From positions 1 to 60,798 of the forward strand of contig NZ_JAAXPW010000017.1 of NCBI RefSeq assembly GCF_012396605.1: 60,798 bases of DNA, read 5' to 3'. The notes below the pieces were generated by a model. That model saw only the letters and a list, made by a program, of their open reading frames with translations. It was not told where the DNA came from and searched no databases. Shown here in pieces: positions 46,474 through 55,786 of this stretch. The translations under genes and the position numbers were made by a program. Origin of the DNA: Ureibacillus thermosphaericus (GTDB taxonomy: Bacteria > Bacillota > Bacilli > Bacillales_A > Planococcaceae). Positions within the stretch are counted from its first letter, which is position 1; the number at the start of each line of letters is the position of its first letter.

Positions 46474-47934
46474 ATGAAAGAAATATATAAGGATGATTCA
46501 TTAACTTTGCACACAGATTTATATCAAATCAATATGGTGGAATGTTATTGGGCAGACGGTATTCATGATAGAAAAGCTGTATTTGAAATTTTTTTCAGAA
46601 AACTTCCTTTTGGGAATGGATATGCCATCTTTGCAGGGCTTGAACGGATTATTGAATACTTAAAGAATTTCCGTTTCACTGAAACAGATTTGGCCTATTT
46701 ACGAGAGTTAGGATATGATGAGGAATTTCTTAATTATTTAAGTTCTTTACGTTTTACAGGTTCCATGTATTCAGTAGTTGAAGGGGAAGTTGTTTTTGCT
46801 AATGAACCGATTGTTCGCATCGAAGCTCCCCTAGCAGAAGCCCAACTAATAGAAACAGCCCTACTAAACATTATTAATTTTCAAACATTAATTGCAACAA
46901 AAGCGAGCCGTATAAAGCAAATTGTAAAGGAAGAAGCTGCTGCAGAATTTGGTGCTCGCCGTGCACAAGAGATGGATGCAGCTATTTGGGGAGCACGGGC
47001 TGCAGTCATTGGCGGTTTTGAATCAACTTCCAATGTTCGTGCAGGGAAAATATTTAATATACCTGTATCAGGTACCCATGCTCATGCGTTTGTCCAAGCT
47101 TATAAAAATGAATACGATGCTTTTAAAGCCTATGCAAGACGTCATAAAGATTGTGTATTTTTAGTAGACACTTACAACACGTTAAAATCAGGCGTACCAA
47201 ATGCAATACGTGTAGCTAAAGAATTAGAAGGGCAAATCAATTTCGTCGGAATTCGTCTTGATAGCGGTGACATTGCCTTTTTATCAAAAGAAGCGAGACG
47301 TATGCTAGATGAAGCTGGCTTTACTAATACTAAAATTATTGCATCCAATAATTTAGATGAATACACCATCCTAAACTTAAAAGCTCAAGGGGCTAAAGTG
47401 GATTCTTGGGGAATTGGAACGAAACTCATAACTGCCTACGATCAGCCGGCATTAGGTGCTGTATATAAAATGGTCGCGATTGAAAATGAGCTAGGTGAGA
47501 TGGAAGATACATTAAAAATTACTTCAAATGCTGAAAAAGTAACGACACCAGGATTAAAAAGAGTGTTTCGCATTGTGAATAAAGAAAACGGAAAAGCAGA
47601 AGGGGACTATATTACAATGGCGAATGAAAACCCGCAAGAAGAGAAGCGTCTAAAAATGTTCCACCCTGTGCATACGTTTATTTCAAAATTTGTTACAAAC
47701 TTCGAAGCGAGAGAATTACATAAACAAATCATCGATGAAGGTGCCATCGTATATGAAAGTCCTTCAGTGATGGAAATGCAACAATATGCAAAGGAAAGTC
47801 TAGAATTATTATGGGATGAATATAAACGCTCTCTGAATCCTGAAGAATATCCTGTTGACCTTAGCCAAAAATGTTGGGATAACAAAATGCAAAAGATTCA
47901 AGAAATTCGCGATGCGATTGAAAATATCGAATAA
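46474..47934 (+). CDS. pncB: Nicotinate phosphoribosyltransferase
   Basis: Salvage enzyme that makes nicotinate mononucleotide from nicotinate and PRPP, using ATP. The 486 residues show LHTDLYQINMVECYW at the start, the family stretch STSNVRAGKIFNIPVSGTHAHAF with its conserved histidines, and GIRLDSGDIAFLS. AGAAGGAG precedes the ATG. It is followed 15 bp on by nadE, so both ends of the NAD salvage route sit in one operon. A TATACT at 46435-46440 may be its -10 element. Confidence 0.94.
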   Translation: MKEIYKDDSLTLHTDLYQINMVECYWADGIHDRKAVFEIFFRKLPFGNGYAIFAGLERIIEYLKNFRFTETDLAYLRELGYDEEFLNYLSSLRFTGSMYSVVEGEVVFANEPIVRIEAPLAEAQLIETALLNIINFQTLIATKASRIKQIVKEEAAAEFGARRAQEMDAAIWGARAAVIGGFESTSNVRAGKIFNIPVSGTHAHAFVQAYKNEYDAFKAYARRHKDCVFLVDTYNTLKSGVPNAIRVAKELEGQINFVGIRLDSGDIAFLSKEARRMLDEAGFTNTKIIASNNLDEYTILNLKAQGAKVDSWGIGTKLITAYDQPALGAVYKMVAIENELGEMEDTLKITSNAEKVTTPGLKRVFRIVNKENGKAEGDYITMANENPQEEKRLKMFHPVHTFISKFVTNFEARELHKQIIDEGAIVYESPSVMEMQQYAKESLELLWDEYKRSLNPEEYPVDLSQKCWDNKMQKIQEIRDAIENIE

Positions 47935-47949
47935 TTTAGGGGGATGCTC

Positions 47950-48777
47950 TTGGAAAGTTTACAAAAACAAATTATTGAAGAGTTGCGTGTACTTCCAAAA
48001 ATAGATCCAGCAGAAGAAGTTCGAAAATCCATTGATTTTTTGAAGGAATATGCAAAGAAACATCCGTTTGTTAAAGGATTTGTCATCGCAATTAGCGGTG
48101 GGCAAGATTCAACACTAGTTGGAAAACTGACTCAAATCGCAGTGGATGAGTTAAATGCTGAAATTGGCGAGCAAATATATTCTTGTTACGCGGTTCGCCT
48201 TCCCTACGGTGAACAAAAGGATGAACAAGATGCTCAAGATGCGTTAAAGTTTATCCAACCTACTAAAGTTATTACAGTTAATATTAAAAAGGCGGTAGAC
48301 GCTAGTATTGAAGCATTGAAAGAAGCGGGAATTATTTTGAGCGATTTTGCTAAAGGAAATGAAAAAGCACGTGAACGAATGAAAGTGCAATATTCCATTG
48401 CGATGATGACAAACTCGGTTGTTGTTGGTACGGATCATGCCGCTGAAGCAATAACAGGTTTTTACACAAAATATGGCGATGGTGGAGTCGATCTAGTTCC
48501 GATTTTCCGATTAAATAAGCGCCAAGGAAAACAGTTGCTTAAATATTTAGGGTGTCCTGAACATTTATATATGAAAACACCTACAGCCGACTTAGAAGAT
48601 GAAAGACCGCTATTACCAGATGAAGAAGCTCTTGGGGTTACTTATGAAATGATTGATGATTATTTAGAAGGAAAAGCTGTTCCGGAGGATGCAAAAAAAA
48701 TAATTGAAGGCCACTACTTACGATCAAAACATAAACGTCATTTACCTATCACAATCTTTGATGATTTTTGGAAGTAA
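47950..48777 (+). CDS. nadE: NH3-dependent NAD+ synthetase
   Basis: Final step of NAD synthesis: amidation of deamido-NAD by ammonia. The 275 residues carry the PP-loop motif [10 protein letters not shown] and [20 protein letters not shown]. There is no glutaminase domain. The start is probably TTG 47950, six bases after AGGGGG and in line with the family N-terminus ([11 protein letters not shown]). The ATG at 47944 directly abuts that site. Second gene of the pncB-nadE operon; a terminator follows. Confidence 0.93.
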   Translation: MESLQKQIIEELRVLPKIDPAEEVRKSIDFLKEYAKKHPFVKGFVIAISGGQDSTLVGKLTQIAVDELNAEIGEQIYSCYAVRLPYGEQKDEQDAQDALKFIQPTKVITVNIKKAVDASIEALKEAGIILSDFAKGNEKARERMKVQYSIAMMTNSVVVGTDHAAEAITGFYTKYGDGGVDLVPIFRLNKRQGKQLLKYLGCPEHLYMKTPTADLEDERPLLPDEEALGVTYEMIDDYLEGKAVPEDAKKIIEGHYLRSKHKRHLPITIFDDFWK

Positions 48778-48797
48778 ATGAACATCATTTTATGAAG

Positions 48798-48834
48798 AGA
48801 ATTCGCATACATTATTTGTAGCGAATTCTTTTTT
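48798..48834 (+). terminator. Terminator of pncB-nadE
   Basis: The stem AGAATTCGC with GCGAATTCT is followed by TTTTTT. Confidence 0.85.
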
Positions 48835-48976
48835 ATATGCATTAAATGTATTGGAACGAAAAAATAAAAATATAAATTTAGTACAAATTTCATATTGTAA
48901 AATTTCATTTTAATCAATTTATTCCGATAATATAATAAAAAAGTTGGTAAATAAACAGGGAATGGAGGTGAGCGCA

Positions 48977-49324
48977 TTGAGAACTTCTCGTATTCAACCT
49001 GTTGCGAGTAGCACTTATTCGAAGCAATATTTACACACAAACAATGAACAAGTATTTCGAGTGATGGATGAAGGAAGAGGAAATCATCCGTTTTCGAAGA
49101 ATCCTCGAGAACAGCGGAAAAATCGAAGTAAAAGTAGTGCTGTTCAATCACGCTTATCCAATACGGTTTTAAATCGCAACGCAAAAAGAATGTTTATTGT
49201 AGGGCAACAATTTGATGGTGAATCGATGGAAAAAATGCGAAAAAGATTATTACAACATAAAGAGAAAATCAAGAGGGCAAGAAATAAGAAAGTTCTCATC
49301 CGCGCTTACCGCACTTCTATTTGA
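48977..49324 (+). CDS. Small basic protein of unknown function
   Basis: 115 residues, very rich in Arg, Lys and Gln, without membrane spans or cysteines. The N-terminal half (to about 60) looks unstructured (SRIQPVASSTYSKQY...NPREQRKNRSK). The C-terminal half looks helical and amphipathic (ESMEKMRKRLLQHKEKIKRARNKK). I do not recognise a family. A strong GGAGGTGA lies six bases before TTG 48977. The ATG at 48962 is in frame, but it lies ahead of that site. The clear site and the codon pattern argue for a real gene. It is monocistronic between the nadE terminator and the hairpin at 49465. Confidence 0.6.
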   Translation: MRTSRIQPVASSTYSKQYLHTNNEQVFRVMDEGRGNHPFSKNPREQRKNRSKSSAVQSRLSNTVLNRNAKRMFIVGQQFDGESMEKMRKRLLQHKEKIKRARNKKVLIRAYRTSI

Positions 49325-49464
49325 AAACAAGATATAAAATAAATGGAAGAGCAATGTTTTACAGCCAGTAACAAAGATATGGATTTATCCATAAAGTATA
49401 AACATTCCATCACCTCGCGTCTTTTATAAATCTTTGCTCCTTCTGTAGTTGCTATCCTTATCGC

Positions 49465-49507
49465 AAATGGGCCGTCTCAAAATCATTTCAGACGGTCCAT
49501 TTTTTTG
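49465..49507 (+). terminator. Intrinsic terminator
   Basis: The stem AAATGG-G-CCGTCT with AGACGG-T-CCATTT is followed by T7. It lies 140 bp after the small basic protein gene. Between them is only a short hairpin, TATGGAT-TT-ATCCATA (49376-49393), and no gene that I can support. Confidence 0.8.
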
Positions 49508-49664
49508 TTTAATTTTTCGGTAAAAGGTGGAAACTATACTAATGTATAATCTTAACTTTTTTAAATTGTAATTAGTTGTCTTTTATCTGAAGGTTCGTTT
49601 ATGCTTTATTTATGTTATTTTGTGTAAATTCTGACTTTTACTCAAAGATCAGGAGGATTTATGT

Positions 49665-50609
49665 ATGCATCCAAAAATTGAAATGATAATCAAAAATATT
49701 GAGAAAGTAATGATTGGAAAACGAGAAGTCGCAGAATTGAGCATTGTCGCATTGCTTGCTAGTGGACATGTACTGCTTGAAGATGTGCCAGGAGTAGGAA
49801 AGACAATGATGGTGCGTGCTCTTGCGAAATCCGTGAGCGCAGATTTCAAAAGAATTCAATTTACTCCTGATTTGTTACCTTCTGATGTCATTGGCGTTTC
49901 AATCTATAATCCAAAATCATTGCAATTTGAATTTAGACCAGGTCCGATTGTTGGAAATATTATTTTAGCAGATGAAATTAATAGAACTTCTCCTAAAACG
50001 CAATCGGCTTTACTTGAAAGCATGGAAGAATCATCGGTGAGCATCGATGGAGAAATGTTTGAGTTACCGAAACCGTTTTTTGTCATGGCTACACAAAACC
50101 CGATAGAATACGAAGGCACATTTCCTTTACCAGAAGCACAGTTAGATCGATTTTTAATGAAAATTCATATGGGCTATCCAACAGCACTAGAAGAAATAGA
50201 AATTTTAAGAAGAGCTGAAAAATCAGCACCGATTCAAAATTTAGAACCAGTGATTACAATAGATGAATTGTTAGCGATACAAGACGAAGTGAAAAACGTC
50301 TATGTAGATGATTCGGTAAAAGGCTATATTGTTCAGTTGGCTAGAGCCACTAGGGAAGAACCAAATGTATATTTAGGAGTTAGTCCAAGGGGAACTCTTG
50401 CATTAATGCGAGCATGTCAAGCATATGCGAAAATACACAATCGGGATTTTGTAAAGCCTGATGATGTACAATACTTAGCTCCCTTTGTTTTCAGCCACCG
50501 CATTATTTTAAAACCGGAGGCACGCTATGAAGGATTAACGGTGGATGAAATTCTAAACAATATCATTACAAAGTCTGTCATCCCTATTAAAAGGTTTGTA
50601 GAAAAATGA
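49665..50609 (+). CDS. yeaC: MoxR-family AAA+ ATPase (YeaC)
   Basis: Chaperone-like AAA+ ATPase of 314 residues. Walker A is VPGVGKT (about 41-47), Walker B is IILADEINRTSP, and sensor ATQNPIEYEGTFPLPEAQLDRFL is the MoxR mark. MoxR proteins act with DUF58 and transglutaminase-domain proteins encoded beside them, as here; the cellular role in Bacillus is unclear. AGGAGG lies eight bases before the ATG. It overlaps the next gene as ATGA. Confidence 0.92.
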   Translation: MHPKIEMIIKNIEKVMIGKREVAELSIVALLASGHVLLEDVPGVGKTMMVRALAKSVSADFKRIQFTPDLLPSDVIGVSIYNPKSLQFEFRPGPIVGNIILADEINRTSPKTQSALLESMEESSVSIDGEMFELPKPFFVMATQNPIEYEGTFPLPEAQLDRFLMKIHMGYPTALEEIEILRRAEKSAPIQNLEPVITIDELLAIQDEVKNVYVDDSVKGYIVQLARATREEPNVYLGVSPRGTLALMRACQAYAKIHNRDFVKPDDVQYLAPFVFSHRIILKPEARYEGLTVDEILNNIITKSVIPIKRFVEK

Positions 50610-51790
50610 GTTATTGGAACAGAATATTCAGCAAGATCGGTCGCTTTATCGTCAATATCTTATTAATTCTAATTACCTTCAGTTATGCCATGTTTCAAGG
50701 TGGGTTTGTCAGTTGGTTTTTATTTTACACATTAATTCCATTTTTGCTTTATTCCTTAGTTCTCAACTTTATTCCTGTACGCATAGAGGAAGTTAAGAGG
50801 GAAATCCACCCTACCAAACTAGTGAGAGGCGATGGAGCGTCCGTCACAATTCATTTTAAAAATAAAACATGGTTTCCATTAGCATTTGTAACAGTAAGGG
50901 AGATTGGACTGAAAGATGATATTGTTGCAAAGTCTAAAGGTTGTTCAAACATTTTTTTTGCGGGATTTAAAAGAAGCTTTCATTGGACGTATGAGATACC
51001 TGAATTAGAGCGAGGAGTTATTGAATTTTCAACATTACAATTTACTTTTACCGATTTTTTTGGTTGGACGGTACGACATAAATTTGTAGATGTAAAACAA
51101 AAGGTAATAGTATATCCAAAAATAACGGAAATGAAATATCGCCAATTCCAACGGCATATTGATCAAGGTGGAGTGTTAGCTCCTTTTGCTTTCTTGAAAG
51201 ATACTACTTTGGTTTCAAGCGTTAGAAATTATCAAGCTGGCGACCGGTTTTCTTGGATTCATTGGAAGTCATTTGCGAAGGATGAAACGTTAAGGACGAA
51301 AGACTTTGAAGTGCAGCAAAGCCATGAAGTAATGCTTGTGTTAGATGCTACTGTGAAAAGACATTTTGAAGAAGTGGTGGAATTAGCAGCATCAGTCTTG
51401 CAAACCATTGTAAAAAATCATGGTGAAGTATCATTTTTCATTGCAGGAGATGAACAAGTTTTTTATCCACAACTGAAACAAAGTCAATTTGGAAATATTA
51501 TGAAACAACTATCGTTGGTGGAAGCGATTGATTCAAAAAATATAGAATGGATATTAACGAGAGAGGGCAAGACACTCGATTCTTTCATGCTGCTTTTTAC
51601 AGGTGAATTAACAGAGTCGTTAAGAAATTTCTTTATGAATCACTCGAAAAAGACAAAAGGAATTATTTGTTTTGTCTTGTCATCCCAACAAGAAATAGGA
51701 CAAGCGAGGGAAGAGTTTTTCAACGTAACTATTATACCAATTACAAAAGAGAGGTTTAGTGATGTCTTCACGGAGGTGATAAAACCGTGA
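50606..51790 (+). CDS. yeaD: DUF58 domain protein (YeaD)
   Basis: 394 residues with two N-terminal membrane spans (about 15-55), a beta-rich region and a DUF58 domain whose mark is YQAGDRFSWIHWKSFAKDETLRTKDFE (about 205-235), followed by a von Willebrand A-like fold (MLVLDAT). It belongs to the MoxR-DUF58-transglutaminase set, translated as a unit: it overlaps both neighbours by four bases. Confidence 0.9.
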   Translation: MSYWNRIFSKIGRFIVNILLILITFSYAMFQGGFVSWFLFYTLIPFLLYSLVLNFIPVRIEEVKREIHPTKLVRGDGASVTIHFKNKTWFPLAFVTVREIGLKDDIVAKSKGCSNIFFAGFKRSFHWTYEIPELERGVIEFSTLQFTFTDFFGWTVRHKFVDVKQKVIVYPKITEMKYRQFQRHIDQGGVLAPFAFLKDTTLVSSVRNYQAGDRFSWIHWKSFAKDETLRTKDFEVQQSHEVMLVLDATVKRHFEEVVELAASVLQTIVKNHGEVSFFIAGDEQVFYPQLKQSQFGNIMKQLSLVEAIDSKNIEWILTREGKTLDSFMLLFTGELTESLRNFFMNHSKKTKGIICFVLSSQQEIGQAREEFFNVTIIPITKERFSDVFTEVIKP

Positions 51791-53958
51791 AAAATGGAGC
51801 TTATAAAACAATAGAACTTGCACTATATTACGTTCTTATTTTTTTTATATTACGGGAATGGTTGACGCCTATCATGAGCATTACAGGAATAGGGTATGTG
51901 GATTTAATCTTGTTATTTATTGCTCTGTGCCTCGCTATTAGTTTGTTCCGTTTACCAATTTTTATTTCATGGATTATGAAAATATCTTATATTTCATGGT
52001 TTATCGTTTATGTGTATAGTGATTTATCGATTTTTTCAAATGAAGGCATTCAGTTTCTGTTGAATGAATTATTGTACAATTTTGCTTTGATGTTTCAAGG
52101 AGAATTTTTTCATATAACGAACTCTTTCCAATCTATTTTATTTTTTATTCTCATTTGGATGCTTGTTTATTTAGTACATCATTGGTTAACGGTAAGAATG
52201 AATATTTTTTACTTCCTTGTGTTAACGGTAGTATTCATTGGTATTTTAGATACATTTACTGATTACGATGGGACGACGGCCATTGTTAAAGTCGTGCTGC
52301 TTGGATTATTAATGATGGTATTTTTGTTTGTGAAAAGGCTCATGTTGCAATCAGGTATATCGTTCAATTGGTATAACTATTTAAAACTTGCATTACCTGT
52401 TCTGCTGATGATAGGAATGGTTGGATTGGTAGGGGCGTTATTGCCGAAAGCATCCCCACAATGGCCAGATCCTGTTCCGTATATCAAAACTATGGCAGGA
52501 CAAGGAAATGGGTTGGGCGGCCCTGTGAAAAAAATCGGTTATGATGAAGATGACTCCCAACTAGGAGGATCGTTCGTTGGGGATGATACAGTTGTTTTTA
52601 TTGCTCATGCTACGACAAAGCAATATTGGCGGGTTGAAACAAAAGATGTATACACGTCAAAAGGTTGGGAGACGTCGCATTCAGATGAATTGGCATCCAT
52701 TTCACTTGGGGAGCCGATTCATCATTTTCACTCATTGCCAGTGGGACCTGATGAAAAAAGGCAATTTGCCCATATAGAACTAAGATACCCATACGATTTT
52801 ATTATTCAACCGTATGGACTTATTTCCATCGATGCAAGAACAGACGTGGAAAACCCAATTCGTCTGATTATGAATCTTGAAACGGAGAAAATATCTACAG
52901 ATTATGCTGGGGAGTTTTTGTATCACGTTGAGTATAGCACTCCGGAGTATTTATATAGCGATTTGACTTCAACAATTCAACAACCCATTGATTCTAGCAT
53001 TCAGGAAAAATATTTACAGTTGCCAGAATCCCTACCTCAAAGAGTCATTGATTTGGCAAAGGAAATTGTTGAGGGGAAAGAAAGTGATTATGATAAAGCT
53101 CGCGCAATCGAAAGCTATTTTCGTTTAAATGGCTTCCGCTATGAAACGGAAGGGGTGCCTGTTCCTGATGAGGGCCAAGATTACGTTGATCAATTTTTGT
53201 TTGAATCAAAAATCGGTTATTGCGACAACTTCTCAACAGCGATGGTTGTCATGCTGAGAGCGGTGGGGATTCCAGCTCGTTGGGTTAAAGGGTTTGCTGG
53301 AGGCGAAGTGATTGCAAGTGACGGTGATTTAAAAACATATGAAATTACAAACAACGATGCTCATTCTTGGGTAGAAGCATATATTCCAAAGGTTGGATGG
53401 GTTCCATTTGAACCAACAATTGGTTTTACTACAAATCGTAACATTCATTACGATTTTGAAACGGATGCTTATCAGGATGATATGTTAACAGTAGATGAAG
53501 ATACGGAACCTGACAAACTAAAAGATGAACAAAATGAGGAAATGAAACAACGTAATGTTGAGTTTACAAGTTTTAAGAATTGGCTTAACCATATCGGACC
53601 TATATTAAACATTGCCTTTATTGGAATAGTTATGGCGAGTATACTATTATTTATTTTCCGCAAAAGATGGATGCCGAAATTGTATAGTCGGTGGCTGAAA
53701 CATCAAACTATTAATGAAGCAACTTTTGAAATCATTTATTTGAGACTGTTGAAAGTGTTGGAATTAAACGGATTGCAGAGGAAAGAAGGTCAAACGTTAC
53801 AATCTTTTGCGAAAGAAGTTGATGAAATATTTTCTTCTACACATATGTCACAGATTACGGAAGCCTACGAAAATTATATCTATGGTAATAAACAGCAAAT
53901 TGACTACGGAAAAGTGAAAGAATGTTGGGAAAATTTAATCAATCGCACTAGTAGTTGA
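51787..53958 (+). CDS. yebA: Transglutaminase-domain membrane protein (YebA, TgpA-like)
   Basis: 723 residues. About six N-terminal membrane spans (to about 225) are followed by an extracytoplasmic transglutaminase-like domain with Cys479 (KIGYCDNFSTAM) and His526 (NNDAHSWVEAY), then WVPFEPT. A further span lies near 610, and the cytosolic tail resembles DUF4129. The reaction, whether proteolysis or cross-linking, is not known in Bacillus. The start is GTG 51787, overlapping yeaD by four bases. guaA follows 67 bp on without a visible terminator. Confidence 0.9.
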   Translation: MKNGAYKTIELALYYVLIFFILREWLTPIMSITGIGYVDLILLFIALCLAISLFRLPIFISWIMKISYISWFIVYVYSDLSIFSNEGIQFLLNELLYNFALMFQGEFFHITNSFQSILFFILIWMLVYLVHHWLTVRMNIFYFLVLTVVFIGILDTFTDYDGTTAIVKVVLLGLLMMVFLFVKRLMLQSGISFNWYNYLKLALPVLLMIGMVGLVGALLPKASPQWPDPVPYIKTMAGQGNGLGGPVKKIGYDEDDSQLGGSFVGDDTVVFIAHATTKQYWRVETKDVYTSKGWETSHSDELASISLGEPIHHFHSLPVGPDEKRQFAHIELRYPYDFIIQPYGLISIDARTDVENPIRLIMNLETEKISTDYAGEFLYHVEYSTPEYLYSDLTSTIQQPIDSSIQEKYLQLPESLPQRVIDLAKEIVEGKESDYDKARAIESYFRLNGFRYETEGVPVPDEGQDYVDQFLFESKIGYCDNFSTAMVVMLRAVGIPARWVKGFAGGEVIASDGDLKTYEITNNDAHSWVEAYIPKVGWVPFEPTIGFTTNRNIHYDFETDAYQDDMLTVDEDTEPDKLKDEQNEEMKQRNVEFTSFKNWLNHIGPILNIAFIGIVMASILLFIFRKRWMPKLYSRWLKHQTINEATFEIIYLRLLKVLELNGLQRKEGQTLQSFAKEVDEIFSSTHMSQITEAYENYIYGNKQQIDYGKVKECWENLINRTSS

Positions 53959-54025
53959 TTTTATATATGAGTAAGAGTAAAATTTAAAAAATTATAAGGC
54001 AGTAAATATAGAAGAGGTGTAAATC

Positions 54026-55573
54026 GTGACGACTCAATTAAAAGAACAAGAAAAAATCGTTGTTCTCGACTTTGGAAGTCAATACAATCAATTAATTACC
54101 CGACGAATTCGTGAATTTGGTGTATTTTCGGAGCTCTTGCCTCACACACTTTCTGCTAAAGAAATTAAAGAAATGAATGCGGTAGGGATTATTTTTTCAG
54201 GTGGCCCAAATTCAGTATATGACGATAATGCTTTTAAAGTCGATGAAGAGATTTTTAATTTAGGTTTACCGATTTTAGGAATTTGTTATGGTATGCAATT
54301 AATCGCCCATACTCTTGGCGGTAAGGTAGAAAGCGCAAATACTCGTGAATATGGTAAGGCAGAAATTGAAATTACAAAAGACAATCCATTGTTCGGCGAC
54401 CTTCCAAAAGAGCAAGTGGTTTGGATGAGTCACGGCGACCTTGTAACTCAATTACCTGAAGGTTTCGAAACAATTGCAACGAGTCCAAGTTGCCCAATTA
54501 CTGCAATGCAAAATGAAGAACGAAAATTATATGGCGTTCAATTCCATCCAGAAGTGCGTCATTCTGTTCATGGAAATGATATTTTACGTCATTTCGTATT
54601 TGATATTTGTGGCGCAAAAGGCGATTGGACAATGGAAAATTTCATTGATTTACAAATCAAAAAAATCCGCGAACAAGTAGGCGACAAAAAAGTATTATGT
54701 GCCCTTTCAGGTGGTGTGGATTCATCTGTTGTTGCGGTATTAATTCATAAAGCAATTGGAGACCAATTGACTTGTATGTTTGTCGACCACAACCTTCTTC
54801 GTAAAGGTGAAGCGGAGAGCGTAATGGAAACATTCGAAGGTAAATTCGGAATGAAAGTCATTAAAATCGACGCTCGTGAACGCTTCATGAACAAATTAAA
54901 AGGAGTAACAGACCCTGAACAAAAACGCAAAATCATCGGAAATGAGTTCATCTATGTATTCTCCGATGAAGCAAGCAAATTGAATGATATGGATTTCCTA
55001 GCACAAGGAACTTTATATACAGATATCATTGAGTCTGGTACAGCAACTGCTCAAACAATTAAATCTCACCATAATGTTGGTGGCTTACCAGAAGATATGA
55101 AATTTGAATTAATTGAACCATTAAAAACATTGTTCAAAGACGAAGTTCGAGAACTAGGTACTCAGCTTGGTTTACCGGATGAGATTGTTTGGCGTCAACC
55201 ATTCCCAGGTCCAGGTCTTGCTATTCGCGTATTAGGAGAAGTAACAGAAGAGAAACTAGAAATCGTTCGTGAATCCGATGCAATTTTACGTGAGGAAATT
55301 GCAAAAGCTGGCCTTGATCGTGAAATTTGGCAATACTTCACTGTATTGCCTAACATTAAATCTGTAGGTGTTATGGGAGACCAACGCACATATGATTATG
55401 CGGTTGGTATACGTGCGGTAACTTCCGTTGACGGTATGACTAGTGATTGGGCACGCATTCCTTATGACGTGTTAGAAAAAATTTCTACTCGTATCGTAAA
55501 TGAGGTGCCACATGTAAACCGCGTACTTCTTGACATTACATCTAAGCCACCTAGCACAATCGAGTGGGAGTAA
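54026..55573 (+). CDS. guaA: GMP synthase (glutamine-hydrolysing)
   Basis: Makes GMP from XMP, ATP and glutamine. The N-terminal glutaminase domain has Cys87 in GICYGMQ and the His-Glu pair in FHPEV. The ATP-pyrophosphatase domain has the PP-loop [10 protein letters not shown]. The C-terminal dimerisation domain ends in [13 protein letters not shown]. Full length at 515 residues. The GTG at 54026 has GAGGTG upstream. No riboswitch is seen in front. It precedes pbuG as in B. subtilis, though an SLH gene and a pseudogene have come between. Confidence 0.97.
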   Translation: MTTQLKEQEKIVVLDFGSQYNQLITRRIREFGVFSELLPHTLSAKEIKEMNAVGIIFSGGPNSVYDDNAFKVDEEIFNLGLPILGICYGMQLIAHTLGGKVESANTREYGKAEIEITKDNPLFGDLPKEQVVWMSHGDLVTQLPEGFETIATSPSCPITAMQNEERKLYGVQFHPEVRHSVHGNDILRHFVFDICGAKGDWTMENFIDLQIKKIREQVGDKKVLCALSGGVDSSVVAVLIHKAIGDQLTCMFVDHNLLRKGEAESVMETFEGKFGMKVIKIDARERFMNKLKGVTDPEQKRKIIGNEFIYVFSDEASKLNDMDFLAQGTLYTDIIESGTATAQTIKSHHNVGGLPEDMKFELIEPLKTLFKDEVRELGTQLGLPDEIVWRQPFPGPGLAIRVLGEVTEEKLEIVRESDAILREEIAKAGLDREIWQYFTVLPNIKSVGVMGDQRTYDYAVGIRAVTSVDGMTSDWARIPYDVLEKISTRIVNEVPHVNRVLLDITSKPPSTIEWE

Positions 55574-55604
55574 ACAGAATACCTGCTTTATGAATCAACA
55601 ATCG

Positions 55605-55648
55605 ACTTTCCTTTATCCAGTTCTTCATGGATAAAGGAAAGTTTTTTT
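55605..55648 (+). terminator. Terminator of guaA
   Basis: The perfect 14-bp stem ACTTTCCTTTATCC with GGATAAAGGAAAGT is followed by T7. Confidence 0.9.
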
Positions 55649-55735
55649 GTGTTTTTTATTGCTTGTACAAAGCAGAAAAAGATTTGGCCATGTATGAAAT
55701 ATAGTATTGATATTTCTTATTTACATCACAAAAAA

Positions 55736-55774
55736 ATAAAAAGGATCATCCAATCCAATGATTGAATAATCCTT
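55736..55774 (-). terminator. Terminator of the SLH protein gene
   Basis: On the - strand the stem AAGGATTATTCAATC with GATTGGATGATCCTT is followed by TTTTATTTTTTT. Confidence 0.8.
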
Positions 55775-55786
55775 CAAATGCGGTCT

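Noticed and set aside
49340-49440. Short - strand frame (about 34 codons) with GAGGTG next to its ATG
   Set aside because: The GAGGTG touches the start codon, too close to serve as a ribosome binding site, and the peptide has no clear pattern.
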